NCBI GenBank assembly: GCA_037903475.1
Contig: JBAJFG010000549.1
Location: 682,001-746,000 of the forward strand
Origin: Ancylostoma caninum
Lineage: Eukaryota; Nematoda; Chromadorea; Rhabditida; Ancylostomatidae
Reading direction: 5' to 3'
Length of the DNA: 64,000 nucleotides
Below, one piece after another: positions 54,741-64,000 of the stretch (positions are counted from its first letter, which is position 1; every line of letters starts with the position of its first letter). The position numbers were made by a program, and so were the translations under genes. A model generated the notes under the pieces. It was not told the DNA's origin, did not search any database, and saw only the letters and a program-made list of their open reading frames with translations.

Positions 54741-57139
54741 CGTTTTTTTTTTTGCTTAAAGCCTGAGATTATGTCTTGGAATTACTCTGTACTAGTTTAT
54801 TAGTTGTCATATTCTAGAGCATCTTGAGATTTGTGTCCTTCCTCCTAGTCTAGTGTGGACGAGGTTTCCTGAGAAAATTAATGAAGGTGTCAAGCACATC
54901 TCAATTAGCGGGACTTAATCAGAATATGTCAATGTTTGATCAAAGAAACTCGCTTATTCCTAACTAGCGGAATGTTCATGACACTTTAGAACCACATAGA
55001 ATCCCTTTACGAATGTAGGGGCATAGTCTTTTGTTTTCACTCACAGAACTATTCTGGAGTGCGATATTTGCAGCATTTGTCGCAAAATCTGATAAGATTT
55101 CTCCCAAAGGTAACTACCGGTCCAGGGTTTGGTGTGGCAATATTACTGTTATCTCCTGTTACTTGAAGACCATATTCTTCATCCTTAGTCCTGGGGGAGT
55201 AGGCCCTGTTATACATCACTGTTCTTATTAGTTACAAAACTCTTATCCTGTACTCATGAAGTAATTTCTGTTTACCTATTTGTTATCCAGCCACTATATG
55301 TGCACTTTGTGCATGTGCTGTTTACACTGGAGCACTTCATAGGGAAGTTTCAGGGATGGTGGGGCTCTAGTTAAATGGGTGGCACTTGTGCAGGACAGGA
55401 CTGTCATTGGCATCATTTGATTTACTGTGAACGTACAATTAAACCATACTATCCTCCCTACTATCTCATCCCTTGGTGATCCTATGGGTCATTCAAGTCC
55501 TGATGGCGAAGTGGTGAAAGTTTATTAAGCCTTACGTTGCTGCCAAGATACGGTGCTTTTGCAAAGCAGTTTTTGTTGCAGAATTTCATTTTAATTAAGT
55601 GTAGGATCCCCTTAGTTAATAAATATCGAGTAAAAAAAGGATTACACCTAGTACACCACTTAAAGTTTTAAAATTTTTTTATACGAAGCTGTTATACGAA
55701 ATTAGTTCTTTCTTATGTAGATTGCGTAATATCGGCGGCACGCGTAAAGCGCCATTTTTGCTTGTAATTCCTGAAAATCCCAAAACTATCCCAGCGGCGT
55801 TCGTTATTTAATGACAGCGAACATTTCCAAATCCGGCGCCCGATACTCGCCAGTCGCGCCAGTCTGTACGGGTTTTCAACGCGTCTACACTATTACCAGT
55901 TAGTGGTCTCAAGTGGTCATAGCAGCTGGAACCGCTCGAAACGACGTCGCGCTGCACGAGTACGGTATGCGTGTAAGTATTGTTAAGTCTCTGGTTTTAT
56001 TTTGGTGGATTTGTGTACCTAAGTTGTTTACGTGTAATCCGTGGTCTTGCTATTCGTGTTCCGGGATAGCAAAGTCTACAGTGCGCGGTGCCGCCTGCAA
56101 TGACTACGGTAGTTTCCGCTTCGGGACCTATGTGCATTGCAAGGTTGCTTATCCTATGACGTGCATGGCCTTGGTGGCTTACAAAACTTCTTCCTGTTCT
56201 TTCTGGTTAACGGGGCTTCACACAAAGGTGTCCGTCCATTTATCGACTATGGACCAACAAGATCCACTGAAGTATGCGAGTGAGCTCAAGTTTCTTTTGA
56301 AAATGCTTGATGGAGCCGTATTATGATTTTGTAGTAGTATGTATAGTAATTCATCGCAATTTTTCGACCGTTTACTTTGTTAAAATCCGATGGGATAATC
56401 ATTGAATCGTGAAAAATTCTTTTAACTTTCCAGCAATCGGAGATGGAGAAGCGCAACTCGGGACCTTAATAAGGTGTAACTATTTTAGGGCTTTGTTGAC
56501 CTCTCTATCTTGCTTAGCTTGTATAATGTAACTATGTTGTGACACTACAAATCTATTTCCTTTTTGAGTCGCACAAACCAGAAGAAATAGGAGAATATCA
56601 ACAGGACACCATGCAGAACGTAATTCATCCAATTAATTACGTATGAATGGACTGGATTAAGTCGCTTCAGTCCTATAGATTAGGATCGTCCTTCAATCAT
56701 ACCGCTACAATTCAGTGCACTAGATGATATTTTCCTGTACGTATCACAAGATTTGGCTCAGGCGATGTGTAGATATTCATCGCTGGCGCCATTGCTCAGT
56801 CGGCTATTGCATGCTAGACCTTTGAAATTACTGTGTGCACCTGGTATGCCTGTGGCGGTATCGTCAGCTACTCATGCTCTTGTCCTTTGCTTTTCAAGAC
56901 CCTTCACAATCTCTGTCCTTTTTTTGTTGGCAGTATTTGGTCTACATATGTCTGTTATGGGAATGTGTTCTTTAATCGCTTGTGCAACTCGTTTCCTTTT
57001 GCCGCAACAGTGCTCATTCTTGCAATATGGTTTAGAAGGCATAAACATTGACCCGCCATCACTTTTGGAGGGGCAGTTTTCAAAAATTCGAAATTGGTGT
57101 ACTGTTTTCAATTTTCATGCAGCAAGTATCCGTAAGATT
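54741..57139. other. No supported gene
   Basis: A CpG-richer segment at about 55735-55960 contains an ATG frame of 30 codons at 55811 and a GTAAGT donor at 55974, but they cannot be joined into one model. The 152-codon plus frame at 56753-57211 ends inside the MITE at 57140 and is judged spurious. Confidence 0.4.
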
Positions 57140-57287
57140 TACGGTCTTTCTCAAAAATTCTTGCCTCACACTGAATCTCCAGTCAGCATAGCCACTTCAC
57201 ACAACGTATGATAATGCATAGCTGATGCGGCGCGGCTTAGCAGATGGGCGGTGAAGCGTGAGGCAAGTATTTTTGAGAAGGACTGTA
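57140..57287. mobile_element. 148-bp MITE, family C, copy 2
   Basis: Same layout as 8889-9029: TA, then CGGTCTTTCTCAAAAATTCT at the left, the inverse ending AGAAGGACTG plus TA at the right, a central GATGCGGCGCGGCTTAGCAG block and GGGCGG. One base change (A to G) is seen in the left terminus. The two copies are on the same strand and clearly homologous over their full length. Confidence 0.88.
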
Positions 57288-60097
57288 GGAGGTAGATATC
57301 TCATTGTATTATGCTAGACCGACTCTATCAACACTGCGACGGATAAATGTCTCAGCGCATTAGTACGTAGCTATGATATTGATAAGCATTTCCGTTTAGC
57401 GGATTATTAGAATTCAAACCGTGTATGTGACTTACTTCAGAATAATATTCATGAGGCTGTGTCGACAGATGCTACTAGTTGGTATTTTACTTCCGAAGCG
57501 ATTGCTGGCTATTCCTGTCGTAAGTGATCGCTTTGATCCATGGGGCTTTTCCCTGACCTGGAACTTGCCGTTGTGTATCTTTTTGTGAATGAATTCGCTT
57601 CTCGCGCGCTGTGAGCACATCGTTTAGCGTGCCAACAGCCGTCGAGTAGCACTCGAGATTCAAGTGATCAAGATCCGGAAGCGGGCGCTGGTGATGGTCG
57701 CCGCCGCCGCTGCGGGAGCGGCCATGGCGGCGACGGCAGCTCCGCCGCGGTGGCCATGGCGCCCGTTCGCGTCCGCGGCCACCGCGCACGGCTCGAGCAG
57801 TTTGTTTGCTTTTTGTATCTTTTGTTCCGGTCCCTGACTATTTCCTCGGCTCTCAGCTCTCGGCTACCTCCTCCACACGGCATACTGTCTGCGCGCCCCA
57901 ATGTTTGCGATTCTCATTTCAACTCCATTCAATTCTTGTCAAACACCGGCGCGTTTTCGTTTTGATTTCCAGAACGAACTACCAGCGCCGCCGCTGCACG
58001 CACGAAAACATGGCCAATTTTCGCGTTAGGCAACCAGCTTTTTAAACACTCACTCGTTCCGGGAGCCTCTGCTCGACTTGGACCCACGCCAAGGCTAGCA
58101 AAAAATTTCTGTCCCATATCGGCCGCTCAGTACAAGGTCAATTATCGCGAGCCAATGTGCGAGCGCTGATTACAATGAGCGATGGTTCTTTTGTGGCGTT
58201 ATTGTTCTCGCTGTTGTACGCGAGAGTGCTTTTTGTCATGCCTCATTTCGTCGATTTAAATTGTCATTTCAACCTCAGTAATATGTGGGCTAGTTTGCTT
58301 ACAATATATACAGAGCTTTCGGACTTTCATTTGTTCAGGCGTGTTTTCCGCTTTCGTGGTGGTTCAAACTGTATGGTTACGACCCTTGTTGGCATAGTTG
58401 TGGCTACCTCTCTCTGGTCAGCGGTGGTTTTTTTTCTGTGAATCGTTGTAGGGAAAACTGTCGATTGTTTAGATTGGTTGTTTCTACCTTGTTTGTTGCT
58501 AATGCATACAAAATTGAATAAGATGCGTTTTATTCGAGATTTATTAACTCTTTCACGGAAGGCCGTGGATATGGTGCCACTCTTTACAGCTGTTCATGCG
58601 GGAGACGTATCATTGAAAGGTCGTTGTTATTCCATGGTTTCGTCCTTAAACCCTACATCTAACCTATAGCTCATCCATTTGTGAAACCCAGCTGTTTTTG
58701 TATGGATTAGAAAAAAGTGTGGACGTGCAATCTGAATAGATCTGCCAACATTTTGTGAATTACCATGTTCACTAGTTACGATAGTGTTTGGTGCAGTCCC
58801 TCATTTCATCCTCCCTGCATGTATCTTCTGTTTCTTTTTGTTTTCTTCGCTTTCCGCTTAGTGTCGTAGACAAATATAGCCTTTTTCTACTGTTTGAACG
58901 AGGCTTCTTTCATCCTTGGCAAGAAATGGCTAGGTGCGACTTAGTAGCAACCGCTAAGTGGTGTTTTTAGCCCCGAGCGTATCATTTTTACACATTAGAG
59001 CTTCTTCATTGTATGAACTTTGAACTATGGTCTATTCTTCCGGCACGGGAGTGTGTTAGTGCGTTTGAAATTTCATAATTCCATTGAAAAGCTTTCTTTT
59101 TACGACGTCATTTTTCAACTCGCCGACGTTCCTCATCAATGAAATGTCTCGTTTTTGATGTTTAAAGGGTAAGACAACTTCAACACCTCTATGACGAGAC
59201 TGCGAAGTTTAAGGATTATAGGATTAGCTGCATTTTAGAGCGCAATCCCCGTGGAGCACGTATATTTCCAAGATGCCTACTCCGATTGCTTTGCTAATTA
59301 TCTGTAGTACAGTAATTATTCCAAATATCATAATCTTCCATACTCTCAGCAGTCATAAGGTACTGTTGGAATAACTTTCATTTCTATCCTTTTTTTGGAT
59401 TTCTTTCCGCAGGTCTTAAGCCAGGGACCTCGGCGTGTTTCGCCGCGGCTCGTCGTCAACGAGTTCGTTTCAAGTGGTGGTGGTTTTGATCCCTCGATCT
59501 GTCCCCTCGTCTCAATGAAGTTTTAATAGCGACCGGTTTTTGCCTCAACAATCGCTACAAACATAATAATCGCTGCAAGTACATGTCTTCATGCTATCTG
59601 CAGACGATTTTTTTTCATCCGTTTCTAATTGTTTAGCGGTGGATGACGTAATTGTGCCAAGTCCACATATTTCAGGAGGATGTCTTGAGTGATGGATGCG
59701 GTGAGGTGACGGGCGTGTGGGGTGGATTGCGAGGGTGTGAGTGTGTGCGTGTGTCAGTGTGTGTGTTCGGTCACGTTTTTCCGATTCATTTTCGAATTTT
59801 GAAAGGAATTGCACTTTTGTGCGTGTGTATGTTGGAATGTTAGTGTTGAACACGCTCGTTTGGTTCAACGTACTCAGCGTAACGGTTCGATTTTCAAGTT
59901 TAGTGATCGATATGCCTAGCCTGGGTGGTGAGCGTGATCCCAGCGATTTGTGTAGGATTCACGGTAACTAGCACTTACTGCGAGTTGCTGAGTCCTGCGC
60001 TTTGTGCTGGTTTCAGGTCATAGTGGCAGTGCTGGTTGCTTACGCTAGAAGGGGTGACTACCTACTTATTAGGAGGTAGAGAGAAGAAATATTTCAG
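57288..60097. other. No confirmed gene; CpG patch with possible minus-strand exon
   Basis: The patch at 57650-57960 is among the most GC-rich parts of the window and includes two GGCCATGG words in an inverted arrangement. A minus frame running from about 57830 to 57558 includes RPLPDLDHLNLECYSTAVG and ends at a CCAG/GTCAGG donor-like site. It has no in-frame ATG and no partner exon, so it is not called. A TG-rich run lies at 59734-59767. Plus frames at 58157-58669 are unsupported. Confidence 0.38.
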
Positions 60098-60245
60098 AAA
60101 ACCATCAGAAGGTTGTTGTTTCAATGGTGGAGATGTTGATGGCAAGCTGAGGAAGATAGATTTGTTACCAGCTGACAGAATATGCGTTGGACGGCAAGCA
60201 GAGGGGGCTCATTTGCTATATTCCAGTGGCAATGAGTTTTTCTGA
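60098..60245 (+). CDS. Candidate terminal exon, unknown
   Basis: It follows a good ATATTTCAG acceptor (AG at 60096-60097), enters in phase 2 and stays open for 48 codons (KPSEGCCFNGGDVDGKL, then KIDLLPADRICVGRQAEG and LLYSSGNEFF) to TGA. Upstream, an ATG (59911) lies just after a TTTAG acceptor-like site and is followed by GTAACT and a TTTCAG at about 60016. The phases I tried did not give one continuous frame. An overlapping plus frame at 60187-60444 competes. Weak. Confidence 0.2.
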
Positions 60246-63200
60246 GAAAAAGGCGTCTTGTAGAGGAAAACCCTTGAGTGTGCGCAACAAGAAACATTTC
60301 TCCTGGAAAACTTTCATCGATCAGTTTTCGCTTACTGAAATGTTTGTTGTTTTAGAAAGTAATTGGAGAAACATCTACAATTTATTTTGGAAATTATTGC
60401 ACCACAAGGGGCATTCGGATTTTGTGGTAGAAAGATCCTCCTAAGAATTCCTAGACAACAAAGAAGATCCAAGTAGTATAGTAGGAGGAATGTCGTCTAG
60501 ATCCTCATTTCCGCTTTCCACTTTATGAACGTTCATGCAATACGCTTTCAAATAGAACTAGATTGAACAAAAAAGTTCCTAAAAAAATCTCGGAATGAAT
60601 CTGGATATCCCGTGTACATACTTTGCACTCCACTGAACTAACAATATTCCCCATTACCAGATTTGTCCAACTGTCGCGGTCAACTTTCAATTTTCCTAGG
60701 GAAGTACTTGTTCTTTGGCGTCATTTCCTCCTTAATTACTGCGGTTCTGTCTTAAGTGGTAAATATTGTTCTGAATTTCTGCGATAAGGAAATTGAAAGA
60801 AGTCCTCTTCTCAATTTCTCCAATAATGAGGCACGTGTTCTGGAAGAAAAATTAGATGTAAATACATTGGTATAAGCGTGCAATGGCGGTCAATTATCAG
60901 CGTCAGTTGCGTTTTTCTGTGTTGCATCGTTGAGGTCGTAAATTGACATGTAACATGTGCGATTACACCGGAGAAAAATTCGTTGACGAATGAAATCGAT
61001 TCTCAAAGTGCCGTACACCGGTTCAAACAGTTGAATAAACATTGAAAAAAAAACGTCAAGGCAAAGCATTCGCAAAGAAACAGTTGTCGAAAAGGAGCAG
61101 CGTATCTCTTGAACAGTTCGCATTTTCTAGGTAAGTGGTATACGGACAGTGATGGCAATTTCACTGTAGCTCGTTTTCCTATTGACATCTTAACTTCTGA
61201 GACCTAGATGCCTTTCTTCGCCTGAAAGTTTCTCAACTGCTTGAGATATGGAGGGGATCCAAAAATCGCACCCGGTTGCTGTATGGCATGCCTCTTTTGT
61301 ATAATATGCCCCCTCAGGAAGTGCGTTGTGCGACTACTTCATTTCATAACCATTTTAGAGGTGGTCTTTGAACTTCTATAGATGTTTCTTTCTTCACCAT
61401 CCTCTCTTCTTTTCACAGTCTATCTCTCTACTCATGTGTCGTATGTTTGCGCCTGTGTGTGTGTTGCGGTTCCAGTTTTTTCGCGTAATAGGAAGTTAGC
61501 GAGAAGGTCAGATGGGGTTCTTTTGATGGTTACGGAAGGTGAATGGCAAAACTGGTAGAAGTTACATTACTTTTTGGTTTTTCTCGGAGTTTGAAACTGT
61601 CTAGCCATCTGTATTGACGAGGGTCAGAATATTTGTCCCATTTATTTGTTCTACTATGCAAAACATTGAAGAGCATTTGTACTGGTATATTGAGTAGGCG
61701 TCGTTGAGCAGTTATTGTGTTTGATCCATGTGTTTACACAATTCAGTCTGTGTATGCATGGCAATGCAATTGTGGCCGAACGTGCTCAACATTCGGGAAA
61801 TGATGAGGTTAATTAAGAGGATCTGTTATGGTCTATGGGTAATTTAGAGTTTTAAGATTAACACTTGAGTAGTCCTGAGACTCAAAGTTCCAGGATTCAT
61901 TGAGATTTAAGATTCAATATGTGAAAGGTCATAGTTTCTCAGTCGCTATAAAAGAGTGGTTCAAGAGCTTTGTTTGAACTTTTGTGGACCATATTATGTA
62001 GAAATAAATTTTGCTTTGTCCGCAGCTGGGAACCAAGCCTTTTTCGCAAACGATCTGCATAATTGAGTGAAAAGTTTGTTTAATTAGCGTGCAAACCAAC
62101 CATTGCAACCATCCTTACTGAGAAAAAATCCAGTCTTACCGCGGGACCGCCCCCTCTCACCGGTGTTTCATTGTGACGCCGAGTCCGAAACCGGACAATG
62201 AGAACACAATGCAAAAGTACCGGAAGCATGAAGCCACATTTCAGAAACGGATCTTCCGGTGGTCGTTTCACAAGTTATTTTAATAATTTTAATTCATAGG
62301 TTGAACCATCTCGTGGTTAGTTAATAATAGCTCTTCATGTGGGTTTTGTAGCCGTTTTTGCCTTGGTACTGCTTCACTTTGGTCTTTGACGTACTTTCTG
62401 GATATTGCTCACTTAGCGGCAGCATCTCAGCATCGCCAAGTTTTTGCTTTGTGTTTTAACAGTTTTGAGTTTCCCGGACTTCCCGTTTTATATGGAGGCT
62501 GTTGAGCTGAGAGGATTAATTGTGCTTGAATTTCAACATAAAATTCGTTGGATTTTAAATGTCGGTTTAGTACTAGTACAGCGTCCCGATCGACCAGTTC
62601 CTGTGTGCTACAGTGAGGCTCAGCCGTTCGCTAATTCGCGTTTTCAGTGACGGGATTCGTGAATGGCGTGACCGCGTTGAAGCACAGCTAAATGGTGATT
62701 AATGAGAGTCATGTGAACGCGCGAAACGCTATGACCTTGAATCCATTAAAGAAATTTGAGAGTCCTAAGAGCAGATTTTGTGCACCTCATCCTTCATCAG
62801 GATGGCTTGAGTTTCAGTTAGCAGGTGGACGCATTGATCTCTGCGTTTATCCAGGCTTTCTTTGCGGTGCGCCACGTTGAAAAGCGCGGCGCAGAAATTC
62901 AGGAACTGCAGTGGAGGTGGTGGTTGACGATACTGTGTTCGAGACGTCGCCTTAACACTCACAAACGCATATCAGAAACGATTTAGCGCGCGGACTTGCG
63001 GCTGCTTTGCGGGGCGTTGCGGTGATGATGGGGGACGACGAATTCGGGTTCCATACATACCAGTTTTCTGCTAATTCACATACATAGACTCACGAACGAA
63101 CGAGCGAACGAACGAACGAACACACTGTTTACTACTCTACTACTCAACTACCGCACAACTGCAGTAGCAACAGCAGCAGCCCGCAGAGTGTGGAGGGAGC

Positions 63201-64000
63201 TCGTCGTCCGCCGCAGCGCCTCGTGTCCATCGTGTTCGACGGCTGTTGAGCGAGTTATTGGCGAACGAGCGACCAGTGTGGTGGTGGTGGTGGGAATATA
63301 ATTGTTTTTTCGATGAGTTGTATAAATAATAATGTCGTTTTCGACTATCCGGTTGCCAAAAGTGCTAATCGACGCACCGTAAACGCGAAAATGCGCATCG
63401 CCTCGCGCGTTTGTGTCCGGCCCAACACCCATTTATCGTTCACCGTTCCTAGTGATTGTTTGTAAAAACTGAAGGTTTCGCTCCGAGTTTAAGGAAAAAA
63501 GTCATGTGCTTGCAAGTTTCCTGGGTTTTTTCTTGAGATGAATAAAATAACATTACCTACTGATACTCTGATACACCATGCCGAGGTTCAAAGACGACCG
63601 GACTTGGGAACTAAAATAACATTCACGGTTGTTCCATCCAAACTTGATACCCTCAAGCGTGTACTATCAAAGTCTGGAAATTATTCCTACGGCATTGCAA
63701 TAATTCAGAAGCATTGAAAAGATTATTTGAAATGTTTTTCCAAGTGGTTTCGAGACCTTTTAGACTAAATTCCACCTATTTTATGTGGCATTACTTTCTT
63801 TTATTGAAGAAGAAACGTGCATTCGTCTTAGACTGACTTTCTTTTATCGGATAATGATGTTTCGGATGGCTTAATGTTCGTTCAGCTCTCAAGTTGTCTT
63901 TGACTTCTTCGAGCTTAATGGTTAACTGAAAGATCCTGACGTGACTTAACATTTATTTGAATATCATCCCATTTTCCTTGAAATATCCATAAAGTACTTC
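60246..64000. other. No supported gene to window end
   Basis: A minus frame at about 62140-62270 ends at a GTAAGA donor, but its start is not ATG and its acceptor is poor. A plus frame at 62492-62650 follows a TTTTAACAG acceptor and contains MEAVELRGLIVLEFQHK, without further support. A CpG-rich patch lies at about 62985-63420 and ends in GTGGTGGTGGTGGG. The last 500 bases show nothing. Confidence 0.4.
63093..63121. repeat. (CGAA)n microsatellite
   Basis: Seven near-perfect CGAA units with one CGAG interruption, at the upstream edge of the CpG-rich patch. Confidence 0.92.

Noticed and set aside
54452..54766. Opposing frames that share a DGNGGGP start
   Set aside because: The similarity arises because the MITE at 54466-54740 is palindromic.
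56753..57211. 152-codon plus-strand open frame with hydrophobic segments
   Set aside because: Its C-terminal part reads through the MITE at 57140-57287 in a frame with no meaning, and no domain or splice context is visible.
1..64000. tRNA, 5S rRNA, spliced-leader RNA and telomeric TTAGGC repeats
   Set aside because: I looked for GGTTCGAATCC-type arms, conserved 5S and SL words and TTAGGC arrays and found none. A covariance-model search could still find divergent ncRNAs.

Overview
This window looks like nuclear DNA from a multicellular eukaryote, most likely a nematode of the strongylid or hookworm type. The evidence is low coding density, no long open frames, short T-rich splice acceptors of the TTTCAG type, many copies of the heptamer TACCGTA/TACGGTA, and decayed RTE-type LINEs beside a mariner-type transposase with DD37D spacing. 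The phylum is fairly secure. The family is inference, and I cannot name a species. I found no rRNA, tRNA, spliced-leader RNA, CRISPR or bacterial-type gene organisation.

The window is mainly a transposon and repeat landscape. Clear mobile DNA comprises: a decayed RTE-like LINE on the plus strand (25326-26995) with YADD reverse-transcriptase remnants; a 5'-truncated second RTE copy on the minus strand (27423-27725) ending in a GAA tail; a dead mariner transposase on the minus strand (10747-11545); and a series of non-autonomous inverted-repeat elements (7344-7557, 8889-9029 with a sister at 57140-57287, 9125-9736, 12383-12610, 14424-15141, 17702-17800 with a relative at 35771-36006, 22201-23075, 24381-24615 with 24813-24954, and 54466-54740). 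Several have TA at their ends, as expected for Tc1/mariner-type mobilisation. Two further dispersed families lack obvious terminal repeats: 1640-2172 / 39148-39293 / 43748-43893, and 4495-4745 / 40989-41285.

No gene is recognised by homology. A few stretches have gene-like properties. The best is a two-exon minus-strand model at 20678-21099 (94 codons) whose reading frame is preserved across a consensus GTAAGA...TTCAG intron. Weaker candidates are at 5622-5835, 29524-29805, 29887-30372 (all minus) and 48359-48711, 60098-60245 (plus). The remaining open frames are no longer than chance produces in 64 kb and are treated as spurious.

The most unusual non-coding signal is at 48957-49549: seven copies of the quasi-palindrome GGAACAGTTGTCC, spaced near multiples of about 63 bp, in DNA that is otherwise not obviously repetitive. 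The next most notable are a 22-bp array nested inside an inverted-repeat element whose ends carry the same sequence (9125-9736), a 718-bp fold-back element (14424-15141) and a 68-bp palindrome (21197-21264).
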